This document shows, one piece after another, positions 8,871 to 17,998 of a stretch of 64,000 nucleotides of DNA. The stretch is taken from NCBI RefSeq assembly GCF_017813335.1, contig NZ_JAGIYY010000003.1, positions 410,630 to 474,629 of the forward strand. Direction: 5' to 3'. The position numbers and the translations under genes are program-made. The notes beneath the pieces are model-generated. The model saw only the letters and a list, made by a program, of their open reading frames with translations. It ran no database searches and was not told the DNA's origin. Position 1 is the stretch's first letter, and each line of letters begins with the position of its first letter. The stretch is from Tianweitania sediminis. Its GTDB lineage: Bacteria > Pseudomonadota > Alphaproteobacteria > Rhizobiales > Rhizobiaceae.

Positions 8871-9941
8871 ATGCTGAGGTTTTCTGAGGTGCCTTCAAAT
8901 CTGCCCTCTCCCAGTTCGATGCTGTCTGTTGCAGAAGCGGCAGGTGTCTCGCTGGCGACCGTTGATCGCGTCCTCAACCGGCGCAAAGGGGTCAAACCCC
9001 GCATGATCGAGCGCGTGCTGAAAGCGGCGGTTCAACTTGGCTATATGGAACCGGAAGAGCGCGAACGCTTGTCGGCCTCGAGGCCCCCAAACGTTGCCTT
9101 CCTGCTGCCAAAGGGCACGAACCCTTTTCTGCGCCTGCTCGGCGACAAGGTTCGCGCTATCGCGGAAACTGGCTCAAGGGACGACGTGCCCGTGCGCTGC
9201 TTCTTTATCGAGAGCTTCGATGCGGCGGCGCTTGCGGCGGCCTTGCGCCACCGCGCGCGCTGGGCCGATGGGATCGCCTTCATGGCCATTGATCATCCCC
9301 TTGTGCGAGAAGCGGCGGACGAGGTCGCATCGGCGGGAACGCGCCTCATCACCATCGTGTCCGACCTGCCGCATTCCGGCCATACCGCCTATGTCGGTCT
9401 CGACAATCAGGCGGCGGGCCGCACGGCTGCCCTCCTCCTCGGCCGGTTTTGCCATGTGCGCGAGGGCAGCGTTGCGCTGGTCGCCGGTAGCCGCAATTAT
9501 CGCGCCCATGCCGAACGTGAGATGGGCTTTTTGAGCCTGCTGGAAGAATCTCATCCGGGCTTGCGCGTGATCGGAATGCGCGAAGGCCATGACGATCGCA
9601 ACGAGAACTACCGCCATACACTTGCGCTGCTTGAACAGAACCCGGACCTCGTTGGGATCTATAACGTCGGCGGATCCTCGGATGGCATAGGTCGCGCGTT
9701 GCGTGAGCGCGGTCGCGCCGACGCAGTGGTGTTTATTGGTCATGGGCTCACGGCCGACACGCGTCGTCTCCTGATCGAAGGCACCATGGATGCGGTTATC
9801 AACTCCGATCCCGACCAGTTGATCGCCTACACGCTGAAGCGCTTTGCGCGTTCACCGGACGAACGGACCGAGAGCCATCAGGAACTGCTCGGAATCGGAA
9901 CGATCTTCAGGGAGAACCTGCCACCTCAATCGAGAATGTAG
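8871..9941 (+). CDS. LacI-family transcriptional regulator
   Basis: 356 residues. The N-terminal helix-turn-helix reads SVAEAAGVSLATVDRVLNRRKGV, a near-canonical LacI domain (residues 17-60), followed by a periplasmic-binding-like sugar-sensing domain (VAFLLPKGTNPF..., YVGLDNQAAGRTAALLL, GIYNVGGSSDGIGRAL). It is transcribed away from the TRAP/RuBisCO-like operon and probably controls it in response to the imported compound or a pathway intermediate. The start is uncertain: the ATG at 8871 has no good ribosome site, and an ATG at 8919 would begin just before the DNA-binding helices. Confidence 0.92.
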   Translation: MLRFSEVPSNLPSPSSMLSVAEAAGVSLATVDRVLNRRKGVKPRMIERVLKAAVQLGYMEPEERERLSASRPPNVAFLLPKGTNPFLRLLGDKVRAIAETGSRDDVPVRCFFIESFDAAALAAALRHRARWADGIAFMAIDHPLVREAADEVASAGTRLITIVSDLPHSGHTAYVGLDNQAAGRTAALLLGRFCHVREGSVALVAGSRNYRAHAEREMGFLSLLEESHPGLRVIGMREGHDDRNENYRHTLALLEQNPDLVGIYNVGGSSDGIGRALRERGRADAVVFIGHGLTADTRRLLIEGTMDAVINSDPDQLIAYTLKRFARSPDERTESHQELLGIGTIFRENLPPQSRM

Positions 9942-10003
9942 CCAACCAGTCCGTCACCCAGCACGGCAGACTCGGTTGCAGCAGATAAACAGGGCAAAAC
10001 CCG

Positions 10004-10651
10004 TCAGGCGTTGCGTATCAACACCAGCAGGAACACCGCCACGTAGTGAACTGTCGCCGCCGCGACCACAAACGAATGCCAGATCGCCTTGTGGAACCGC
10101 AGCGTCTGCCAGAGGTGAAAAGGAACTCCGGCAGAGTAGATCAGGCCGCCAGCGAGCAGCAGAAAGAAAATGCGGACGGGAAAGCTTTCGAGAAGCGTCT
10201 CGACCACCAGCATGCCGCTCCATGCCAATCCCAGGTAGAGCACGATCGAGAACATCTTGAACCGACCCGGAAAGGCCAGTTTCATTCCGGCGCCGGCAAG
10301 GGCCACGGTCCAGATGCCCGCAAGCATCCAAACGCCCTTCGATCCCATTGAAGCTGCAAAGGGTGTATAGGTGCCCGCGATCAGCAGGTAGATCGCGGCA
10401 TGGTCGTACTTGCGTAGCGTCCACTTTCCCGGCCCAGCCGGCCACAGGCTGTAAAGCGCCGAGGTTGCGAGCGAAGCCAGAAGGCTGAGCGCGTAGATCA
10501 TCACCGCCGCGTTCATGACAGCATCCGCTACCGCGAACGTGGCGTTCAGGATTACGGCGACGCCCACCGAAGCCAAGACGATCCCAGCCGCATGAACGGC
10601 GCCGTCGGCGACCAATTCGGACCGGCTGTAGTTCCAGGGGCGGTCCGTCAT
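10004..10651 (-). CDS. Hemolysin III / PAQR-like membrane protein (YqfA family)
   Basis: 215 residues with seven predicted membrane helices. Conserved features are the early Asp/His pattern near ADGAVHAAGIVLA, the segment DHAAIYLLIAGTYTPF and the C-terminal GGLIYSAGVPFHLW...HSFVVAAATVHY, which carry the family's metal-ligand His residues. The ATG at 10651 is preferred because the family sequence MTDRPWNYSR begins there, although the frame stays open upstream. The family is related to adiponectin receptors and may hydrolyse membrane lipids; hemolytic activity should not be assumed. Confidence 0.9.
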   Translation of the reverse strand: MTDRPWNYSRSELVADGAVHAAGIVLASVGVAVILNATFAVADAVMNAAVMIYALSLLASLATSALYSLWPAGPGKWTLRKYDHAAIYLLIAGTYTPFAASMGSKGVWMLAGIWTVALAGAGMKLAFPGRFKMFSIVLYLGLAWSGMLVVETLLESFPVRIFFLLLAGGLIYSAGVPFHLWQTLRFHKAIWHSFVVAAATVHYVAVFLLVLIRNA

Positions 10652-10857
10652 CGAATGCGCATGTCTCGTTTTTCGCAGCGTCCGTTTTGGGCCGCCGCAG
10701 TGGCAATTACGCGATCTCGCACCCGAATGGCTAGCGCCGGAAGGATCAAGACCTGATCCAGTCTCCTGCAAGTTTCCGTACCGAAGTGGTTGTCGACGGC
10801 ACGACGCAGCTCTGGTCAACTTCGACGCGGTCTTGTAGATGCCGCAGCCCGAAACCG

Positions 10858-11355
10858 ATGAGGTGGAGCTTGACCATCCCAAGCCACGCGCACGCGATCA
10901 CCGTACGACCTTACTCGCCGGAGGATCTGGACGCGGTCATCGAAGTCTTTCTGCGGTCGATACGCGAGACCGCGTCAGCGAACTACAATCCCGATCAGAT
11001 TGCCGGCTGGGCACAAGCCGATCGTGAGGTCTGGTCTGAGCGACGATCAAGCCGACCGACCTGGATAGCTGAAGCAGAAGGGCAAGTAGCCGGGTTTACC
11101 GACCTCGAGAACGACGGGCATCTGGACATGATGTATGTCCATCCCGAACTGTCTGGACGTGGGATCGCCCGCGCACTCCTTCTGGCCGCGGAGCAATATG
11201 CTCGACGCCGATCCCTCATGCGCATGTACTCGGAGGTCAGCTTGACCGCCCGGCCATTCTTCCAGCGAAACGGCTTTTACGTGGTCGAGCCGGAGCGGGT
11301 GTTCCGAAATGGCCAATGGTTCGATCGCTTCAAGATGGAGAAGGCGCTGGTCTAA
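10858..11355 (+). CDS. GNAT-family N-acetyltransferase
   Basis: 165 residues from the ATG at 10858. N-terminal ITVRPYSPEDLDAVIEVF is the usual start of the fold. The acetyl-CoA motif A is MMYVHPELSGRGIARALLLAAE (RGIA variant of the Q/RxxGxG/A loop), and the C-terminal FFQRNGFYVVEPE is motif B. The acceptor is unknown. The frame is open further upstream (from 10786), but that part does not look like the family. It stands alone, divergent from the hemolysin-III-like gene. Confidence 0.82.
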   Translation: MRWSLTIPSHAHAITVRPYSPEDLDAVIEVFLRSIRETASANYNPDQIAGWAQADREVWSERRSSRPTWIAEAEGQVAGFTDLENDGHLDMMYVHPELSGRGIARALLLAAEQYARRRSLMRMYSEVSLTARPFFQRNGFYVVEPERVFRNGQWFDRFKMEKALV

Positions 11356-11645
11356 GGATTTCCGAAGCTCGGCTGCAAACACTGTCGCCATGGCAACATC
11401 TCAGGAGGGGAGCCGAAGATCCAAGCTCAACCTCACGATCCCTCGCAGACGACGCTTGCCGGCAATCCTGAGACGAAGCCACCTTCTCGCCGGCCAAGAC
11501 GGGCCTCCGTGCGTATTGTGGCCACTCGACTTTGACGATCAGCGAGAACAGGGTCGCGGTACGCCCAATCGAATGGGCAGTTTTGCGCGAAGCTGAGCTC
11601 AGGGTTTTCGGCCCACATCTTTGAAGGGGCAACGGAGGAAGGGTC

Positions 11646-12290
11646 ATGACGAAGATCTTGATCGCTGGTGCAACGGGGCTCGTGGGCGGCTATGTCCTCC
11701 AGCAGGCGCTGGCTGACACCCGCGTCACTAGGGTTGTGGCGCCGACCAGGCAGCCGTTGCCGCCGCACCCGAAACTGTTCAATCCGATCTCAGATTTTGC
11801 ATCGATGCCGGATGACGACCGCTGGTGGGCAGTCGACGGCGTTGTCTGCACGATTGGCACGACGCGCGCGAAAGCAGGATCCGCCGAAGCCTTCCGAGCG
11901 GTCGATCTTGATCTCCAGCTAGCGGTGGCACGTCACGCGCGCGCTCATGGCGCAAAGCGCTTCGCTTTGACCTCTTCGATGGGCGCCGACGCAAGATCTC
12001 ACTTCCTGTACCTGCGCACCAAGGGTCAACTTGAGGAAGCGTTGAAGGGTTTGAATTGGCCCTCACTGACCATCGTGCGTCCAGGTGCCATCCTGGGCGA
12101 ACGAGCCGAGGTTCGAACAAACGAACGCATCCTCGGCGCCGTCTTGCGAACGCTTGCTCCCTTGTTGCCCAAGGCAGCACGAGGCAACCCCGCGGATCAG
12201 ATTGCCCACGTGTTATTGGAAGCCGCAATAACTGCGCCCAACGGCGTCCGGCTGGTCAAAGCAGACCAGATCGGGCGAGATCGAAGCTGA
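11646..12290 (+). CDS. NAD(P)-binding protein, atypical short-chain dehydrogenase fold (YbjT/HTATIP2-like)
   Basis: 214 residues. N-terminal ILIAGATGLVGGYVLQQAL is a Rossmann GxxGxxG dinucleotide site; later FALTSSMGADARSHFLYLRTKGQLEEALKGL holds an S...Y-x-x-K-like segment typical of atypical SDRs, and LTIVRPGAILGER is the usual NmrA/HTATIP2-type motif. A GGAGG site lies just ahead of the ATG. It is probably an oxidoreductase or a redox-sensing binding protein. There is no operon partner. Confidence 0.85.
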   Translation: MTKILIAGATGLVGGYVLQQALADTRVTRVVAPTRQPLPPHPKLFNPISDFASMPDDDRWWAVDGVVCTIGTTRAKAGSAEAFRAVDLDLQLAVARHARAHGAKRFALTSSMGADARSHFLYLRTKGQLEEALKGLNWPSLTIVRPGAILGERAEVRTNERILGAVLRTLAPLLPKAARGNPADQIAHVLLEAAITAPNGVRLVKADQIGRDRS

Positions 12291-12946
12291 TCGGGCGATC
12301 TTCCGTTCCCTTGATAGCAGTGTGGTCGCCAGCTCCGGCCCGATGGGGAACAGTTGGCTCCGATTAAAGGGCTGGAACTGCTCGCCCTTCGCACCGACTG
12401 GTCGTTTTTTGGGTGCAGCCTGCGATTAGCGGACACCCGTTTCGGGGAGTGGCGTCCAAAATTTAAGCTGGTGCAGCCATCAGCATCACGTGATCAGAGC
12501 CGCATCCCACGTCGCGGACATGTGCTCGCGGTAAGCGTCGGCCGCGTCTGAAATAAAGCTGCAAGCGACCGTCACCCCCCTTGGCAATTTTCCCGCAAAT
12601 GACGGTTCTTGCTGCAGCCGAGTGCTGAACTGCGTTGCCATGCAAGTTTACTGCCGGTGTTCACCTGCCTCATCCCCGAGCTGCCCATCTGGAGCGTCGC
12701 TCCCTTGAAGGCGCGGATTCAGCAAGCGCGTGGATCTAGGAAAACTGCTGACTGGCTCCGGTTTTCATTGAAGGCGCGGCCGCCTTCAGGCAGAAGCGTC
12801 TGAGGAGTTGAAGGCGCCTTGAAAAAGGTGGGGCCTACAGGGGGTGTCACGGGAGGATCGTGTGCTCATTCCTTGGGCAAGGAAGTGGACCAGCCGTCAA
12901 GGCGGGTTCCACTTTGAGACAGTGTGTAACGGGAGGAAAGAACATC
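12291..12946. other. 656-base intergenic region upstream of the second TRAP operon, with repeated TTGAAGGCGC
   Basis: No convincing gene. Three direct copies of TTGAAGGCGC occur at 12705-12714, 12768-12777 and 12808-12817; the last is part of the perfect 10-base palindrome AAGGCGCCTT (12811-12820). They lie 130-240 bases ahead of the binding-protein start and may be regulator sites. The rest shows nothing I can name. Confidence 0.4.
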
Positions 12947-14086
12947 ATGAACCGATCACTCAAAGCTCTGATCGCTGGCGCATCGTTGCTCGCCTTGGGT
13001 GGCGTAGCCGCTCAAGCCGCAGAGTTGAGCTTCGCGGGTGGCTGGCCACCCAATTCGAAGCCGACCGCGACGCTCGAACAATTCGCGGCAGACGTCAAAG
13101 AGTATAGCGGCGGCGAGGTCACCGTCCGAGTTTTCCCGCTTTCGCTTCTCAGCTTCGCTGAAGCCAATGCTGGCGTGCGTGATGGCCTTGCGGACATGAC
13201 CGGCAATCTTACGGCCTATTTCCCGGCGGAATATCCCAACCTGAACATGCTGGCCGAGTTCTCCGAACTGGTCGAGCTCGAAGAGTTTTCGGGCGAGCTG
13301 AGCTCGATCGCATTCACCGGCGCCATTACCGAATACGTGATGCTCAACTGCGCTGATTGCCAAAAGGAAGTGGGCAATCAGAACCAGGTTTATCTCGGCG
13401 CAGCCTCCACGACATCCTACGTCTTGCAATGCGTGGTTCCGCTGAACTCCGTTGCAGACCTGAAGGGCAAGCGGATCCGGGCCGCCGGTGCGTACTGGGC
13501 TCGCTGGGCCGAGGCGGTGGGTGCTGTTCCGGTTTCCATGTCCGTGAACGAGACCCTCGAGGGACTGAACCAGGGCGTTGTGGATTGCACCGCCAGCAAC
13601 ACCGCGGACTTCGTCAACTTCGGCTTCATCGATGTTGTCGACTATGTGTATGTCGGTCTCCCGGGCGCACAGTTCAACGTGCCTTTCACCATCAACAAAG
13701 AAACCTGGAACGGCCTATCTGACGACGCCAAGAAGGCGATGATGCGGGCAAGCGCCGAGTTGTCCGCCAACATGGCCTGGGTCTACATTCAGGAAGGTCG
13801 GGAGGGTCGGGAGCGAGCTCCAAGCAAGAACATCCAGTACGTCGACGCTCCGCAAGACATGATCCAGATGAACCGTGACTTCATCGCGGCCGACAAAGAC
13901 GCCGTGGCGAGCATCTACAAGGACCGATTCAACATTACCTCCGGTACTGAGGCTGCGACTGCGATCAATGATCTGCTTGGCAAGTGGACTGAACTGACCA
14001 AGAACGTTTCCGGCGCGGAAGAGCTGGGAGAGCTTTATTGGAATGAGGTCTTCTCAAAGGTCGATCTCGCCACCTATGGCAGCTGA
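12947..14086 (+). CDS. dctP: TRAP transporter periplasmic binding protein (DctP family), second system
   Basis: 379 residues with a Sec signal (KALIAGASLLALGGVAAQAAEL). The mature start ELSFAGGWPPNSKPT and the segment LKGKRIRAAGAYWARWAEAVGAVPVSM are typical of DctP proteins. Two close cysteines (LNCADCQKE) and a later LQCVVP are unusual extras that could form disulfides. The ATG at 12947 follows GGGAGGAAAG and begins the signal peptide; upstream in-frame codons do not fit. An acyl-CoA synthetase two genes later suggests a ligand that is a fatty, aromatic or other CoA-ligatable carboxylate (inference). Confidence 0.93.
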   Translation: MNRSLKALIAGASLLALGGVAAQAAELSFAGGWPPNSKPTATLEQFAADVKEYSGGEVTVRVFPLSLLSFAEANAGVRDGLADMTGNLTAYFPAEYPNLNMLAEFSELVELEEFSGELSSIAFTGAITEYVMLNCADCQKEVGNQNQVYLGAASTTSYVLQCVVPLNSVADLKGKRIRAAGAYWARWAEAVGAVPVSMSVNETLEGLNQGVVDCTASNTADFVNFGFIDVVDYVYVGLPGAQFNVPFTINKETWNGLSDDAKKAMMRASAELSANMAWVYIQEGREGRERAPSKNIQYVDAPQDMIQMNRDFIAADKDAVASIYKDRFNITSGTEAATAINDLLGKWTELTKNVSGAEELGELYWNEVFSKVDLATYGS

Positions 14087-14107
14087 GTTCTCATAAGGAA
14101 TCGAGTT

Positions 14108-14130
14108 CGGGCACCGCAGCGCGGTGCCCG
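14108..14130 (+). other. Intercistronic hairpin between TRAP binding protein and membrane subunits
   Basis: A perfect 10-base-pair stem CGGGCACCGC / GCGGTGCCCG with loop AGC, followed by TTTCT. It sits after the binding-protein stop and before the dctQ ribosome site. Such hairpins commonly stabilise the upstream message or partly end transcription, so that the binding protein is made in excess. Confidence 0.7.
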
Positions 14131-14156
14131 TTTCTACGAGTAATGGAGGCTCCACC

Positions 14157-14693
14157 ATGTTCCTGATCGGGCGGCTGCTCTCGTTCATGGCCAAGTTCTC
14201 GTCCGTCATCGGGACTGTCTGCGTCGTCATGATGATGCTGCACGTCACCGCTGATGTCGTCGGACGCTACGTCTTCAATGCGCCACTCACGGGCACCATC
14301 GTGATCGTGGCGAACTACTACATGGTCCTCCTCGTGTTCTTTGCGATCGGCGTCGCCGAGGAGAAGCGCGCGCACATTTCCGTGGAGTTCCTTACGGACA
14401 TGATGCCTCAGCGAGCACAAACAGGCTTCTCCCTGCTTTCCAGTGCGCTGACCGTGGGAGTGATCACCATCGTGATGATCGGCGGCTACACCGAAGCCAT
14501 GAAGAAAACGAGTGCCGGCGCAACAATGGAGCAAGGCTCCAGCATGCTGTCGGTTTGGCAAAGCTATTGGGCGGTGCCGATCGGTGCGGCGCTGATGGGG
14601 TTGATTGCGCTCTACAGGATGCTGGTCCTGATTACCGGTTGGCGCAACGGCCTGAAGGAAACCGACATCGATGCGAAGTTCATAAATGACTGA
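14157..14693 (+). CDS. dctQ: TRAP transporter small permease (DctQ family), second system
   Basis: 178 residues and four predicted membrane helices (about 12-35, 48-68, 93-113, 135-158) with the family stretch VGRYVFNAPLTGT and IGVAEEKRAHISVEF. The ATG at 14157 is chosen because a GGAGG lies 6 bases upstream; an earlier in-frame GTG at 14124 lies inside the hairpin. It overlaps the large-subunit gene by 8 bases. Confidence 0.92.
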   Translation: MFLIGRLLSFMAKFSSVIGTVCVVMMMLHVTADVVGRYVFNAPLTGTIVIVANYYMVLLVFFAIGVAEEKRAHISVEFLTDMMPQRAQTGFSLLSSALTVGVITIVMIGGYTEAMKKTSAGATMEQGSSMLSVWQSYWAVPIGAALMGLIALYRMLVLITGWRNGLKETDIDAKFIND

Positions 14694-15993
14694 CGTTGGG
14701 ATCGGCCTGACGGGCCTTGCCATACTGATGGTGTTGATCGCGGTGCGCGTCCCGATCGGTGTCGCGCTGATCGGCGTTTCGTTCAGCGGTCTATGGTGGC
14801 TGATGGGCCCGCGCGTGGCGTGGGGCGCTGTCAGCATCATTCCATACCAATTCACGTCGAGCTGGATCTTGAGCTCGATCCCTATGTTCCTTTTTCTCGG
14901 GTTCATCAGCTATCACACCCAACTAACCCGCGGCATGTTCAATGCGGCGCGCATATGGCTTTCCGCCTTGCCCGGCGGACTGGCCATCGCATCCATCTTC
15001 GGCGCCGCCGGCTTTGCAGCAGTGTCTGGTTCGTCGATCGCCTGTTCGGCGGCGATGGGGCGGATCGCGATCCCGGAGATGATGAAGTACAAATATCATC
15101 CGCAGCTTGCCACTGGAACGGTGGCAGTCGCAGGAACCATCGGAGCGCTGATCCCGCCCTCGATCATCCTCATCCTCTACGGTGTGATAGCGCAGGTCTC
15201 GATCTCGGCACTCTTTCTGGGTGGGGTGGTCGCCGGTCTCATGACAACGTTCGGCTACGTCGTTGTTGTGCTCGTTCAGGTCTGGTTAAAGCCGGAACTC
15301 GCGCCGCAACGCGACAAGAGCGTGACTTTTCGGGAGAAGATCATCGCCTTGCGGGAAACATGGCCGATCCTCCTGATCATGCTGGGCATTTTCGGGGGGC
15401 TTTTTGGCGGTGTCTTCACGCCGACCGAGGCGGGTGCGGTGGGCGCATTCCTTGCTTGCCTGGTGGCGCTCGTTTCAGGGCAGATGACGCTGGATCGATT
15501 CTTGATCGCAGCCCGCGAAACCCTGATGACCACCGCGGCGCTCCTTGTTATCGCGATCGGGGCCAGCCTTCTGACGCGCTTCCTCGCACTGTCAGGCGCA
15601 GGAGATTACCTTTCGAGCGGTATCCTGACGATTGCTTCGAACCCGCTTCTGCTCATGCTCGGGATTGTTGCCGTCTACCTTTTGATGGGCATGTTTCTTG
15701 AGCCTATCGGTGCGATGCTCCTGACACTGCCCATCATCCTGCCGGTTGTGGATGCGGCAGGATGGAGCCTTTTGTGGTTCGGCATCGTCCTGACGAAACT
15801 GCTTGAAATTGGCATGATCACGCCGCCGATCGGCATGAACGTGTTCGTCATCAAGAGTGTGGTTGGCGACCTCGTAAAGACCTCCACCATTTTTCGCGGC
15901 GTGGTCTGGTTCATTGTGATGGATTTGTTCCTGATCGGCGTTCTTTTTGCCTTTCCGCAGTTGGTCCTTTGGCTGCCCGCACTTGTGCCGTGA
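14686..15993 (+). CDS. dctM: TRAP transporter large permease (DctM family), second system
   Basis: 435 residues with about 12 membrane helices and the DctM landmarks FGAAGFAAVSGSSIACSAAMGRIAIPEM, GALIPPSIILILYG and GGVFTPTEAGAVGAF. Normal length. The frame ends 49 bases before the acyl-CoA synthetase start, so the four genes 12947-17623 probably form one operon. Confidence 0.95.
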   Translation: MTDVGIGLTGLAILMVLIAVRVPIGVALIGVSFSGLWWLMGPRVAWGAVSIIPYQFTSSWILSSIPMFLFLGFISYHTQLTRGMFNAARIWLSALPGGLAIASIFGAAGFAAVSGSSIACSAAMGRIAIPEMMKYKYHPQLATGTVAVAGTIGALIPPSIILILYGVIAQVSISALFLGGVVAGLMTTFGYVVVVLVQVWLKPELAPQRDKSVTFREKIIALRETWPILLIMLGIFGGLFGGVFTPTEAGAVGAFLACLVALVSGQMTLDRFLIAARETLMTTAALLVIAIGASLLTRFLALSGAGDYLSSGILTIASNPLLLMLGIVAVYLLMGMFLEPIGAMLLTLPIILPVVDAAGWSLLWFGIVLTKLLEIGMITPPIGMNVFVIKSVVGDLVKTSTIFRGVVWFIVMDLFLIGVLFAFPQLVLWLPALVP

Positions 15994-16042
15994 TGCAAAG
16001 CGCCTTGATCGAGAACCCGCCGCCAAAAAGAGGGAAACAACC

Positions 16043-17623
16043 ATGGTGATTGAAGAGCACATCCAACGTGCACGCGGCCAGCAGTTGAGCGACCTGTTGC
16101 GCCGATCTGCGGCGCGCCTGCCCCGTAAAACAGCGCTGATGTTCCGTGATCAGACCGACAGTTTCGCCGAGCTGGACGAGGCGGTGAACCGGGCTGCCAA
16201 CGGACTGGAGGCGCAGGGCGTATCCAGGGGCGATCGCGTGGCGCTTTTCAGCCACAACAACCGCGCCTTTGTGGTCCTGCGTTTTGCCCTGGCACGGCTT
16301 GGAGCCATCACGACCCCCGTCAACTTCATGCTGAGCGCGCCAGACGTCGCCTATATCCTTGCGCACTCCGGTGCAAAAATGCTGATCGCAGAAGACGCGC
16401 TATGCCAGGTCGGGGATGCGGCGCTCGCAGAGAATGGGCGGGACTTGCCGAAGTTCGCGATCCCCCATACCGGTACCGCAAGGCCAGACGGGTGGGCACC
16501 GGTATCCGCCATTCTGGATTTTCAGGATGCGTCTGAAGTCTGGCGCAATGTCAGCCCCGACGATCCGATCCAGATGATGTATACCAGCGGTACGGAGTCA
16601 CGTCCGAAGGGCGCCCTGCTCACCTCCGCAGCCCTTTACGCACAATATGTCAGCTGCATTGTCGACGGCGAAATGACGGCTAATGCCGTGTCCTTGCACT
16701 GCATGCCACTGTTTCATTGCGCACAGCTCGACTGCTTCCTCAGTCCGGACCTTTATCTCGGCGCGACGTCCATTCTGCACGATAAAGCCGATCCGGCCAG
16801 CATGCTGGAAGCCATTGAAGCGCACCGCGTGACGAAATTGTTTTGCCCGCCGACCATCTGGATCGCGCTTCTGCGCCATCCCGATTTCGACCGCCGCGAT
16901 CTCAGCAGCCTTCAGGCCGGCTACTACGGTGCATCGATCATGCCGACGGCGGTGATTGAAGAGATGCTGCGTCGCCTCCCGCAGATGCGCCTGTTCAACT
17001 TCTATGGCCAAACGGAAATGGCGCCTGTTGCAACAATCCTCAAGCCGGAAGAGCAGTTGAGCAAGCTCGGCTCGGCTGGACGTCCAGCTCTTAATGTAGA
17101 GACGCGCGTCGTTGACGATGAGGACCATCCCGTGCCCACGGGTGAGGTCGGCGAAATCGTGCATCGCAGCGCGCACTTGATAACCGAATACTATAACGAT
17201 CCCGAGAAAACCGCTGAGGCGTTCCGAAATGGCTGGTTCCACAGCGGCGACCTCGGCCGTTTCGACGAGGAGGGATATCTTTATGTGGTCGACCGCAAGA
17301 AGGACATGATCAAGACCGGCGGAGAGAATGTCGCCAGCCGCGAGGTCGAGGAAGCGATCTTCCGCCACCCGGACGTGGCAGAAGTTGCGGTGTTCGGCCT
17401 GCCCCATCCGAAGTGGATAGAAGCTGTGACTGCGGTGGTGGTCCCGAAGGCCGGGTCGGTCGTTTCCGCTGAAATGATCATGACCTATTGTCGCGAGCAT
17501 TTGTCGTCATTCAAGGCGCCTAAGCACGTGGAGATCGTGAATCAACTTCCCAAGAACGCGAGTGGCAAGATCCTCAAGCGCGATCTGCGCGTTGCCCATG
17601 CCGATGTTTTTGCGGACGAGTGA
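16043..17623 (+). CDS. Acyl-CoA synthetase (AMP-dependent synthetase/ligase family)
   Basis: 526 residues with all adenylate-forming core motifs: P-loop MYTSGTESRPKGALLT (about residue 180), FYGQTEMAP, the hinge DLGRFDEEGYLYVVDRKKDMIKTGGENV, and the catalytic Lys in NASGKILKRDLR near the C-terminus. It activates a carboxylic acid to acyl-AMP and then acyl-CoA. The Ser-Gly-Thr-Glu P-loop and overall order fit medium/long-chain or aryl-acid ligases. Directly downstream of a TRAP transporter, it probably traps the imported acid as its CoA ester. The ATG at 16043 starts the family sequence; codons further upstream overlap dctM. Confidence 0.92.
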   Translation: MVIEEHIQRARGQQLSDLLRRSAARLPRKTALMFRDQTDSFAELDEAVNRAANGLEAQGVSRGDRVALFSHNNRAFVVLRFALARLGAITTPVNFMLSAPDVAYILAHSGAKMLIAEDALCQVGDAALAENGRDLPKFAIPHTGTARPDGWAPVSAILDFQDASEVWRNVSPDDPIQMMYTSGTESRPKGALLTSAALYAQYVSCIVDGEMTANAVSLHCMPLFHCAQLDCFLSPDLYLGATSILHDKADPASMLEAIEAHRVTKLFCPPTIWIALLRHPDFDRRDLSSLQAGYYGASIMPTAVIEEMLRRLPQMRLFNFYGQTEMAPVATILKPEEQLSKLGSAGRPALNVETRVVDDEDHPVPTGEVGEIVHRSAHLITEYYNDPEKTAEAFRNGWFHSGDLGRFDEEGYLYVVDRKKDMIKTGGENVASREVEEAIFRHPDVAEVAVFGLPHPKWIEAVTAVVVPKAGSVVSAEMIMTYCREHLSSFKAPKHVEIVNQLPKNASGKILKRDLRVAHADVFADE

Positions 17624-17998
17624 CGCTCGGGTTAGGTAGCTCCATCCATCGCTCTGGCATAACCACCGCATCCTTGAAGAGCTTCATCGGCTGGGCTGTT
17701 GGGTCCAGAGATCTTGAGAACGTCGGCGAATGCTGCTTCCCAGCTGTAAGCTCTGCCTTGCGGCTGCGGCTCGCCCTCCCCTCGGGATGGCGCGGTTTGC
17801 ACCTGCTCCGCCTCAACGGCGAGGTCCTCATACTGAGTTGCGGTCGTGTTCTTTGCCTGCGTCACCTCGTTGGGTTTGCAGGGGCGCAGAAGGCCGACGA
17901 CGGAGCGGCCTACCGCTGAGGGCAGGCTATTTGAAAGTTGGAGGGCAACATTCTGCCTTGATGCAGGCTGCCGAAATCATCCAGAGCAGCGACGGCGC
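17624..17998. other. 375-base convergent intergenic region
   Basis: Lies between the acyl-CoA synthetase and the convergent symporter-kinase. No credible gene, strong terminator hairpin or repeat was seen. Confidence 0.5.
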
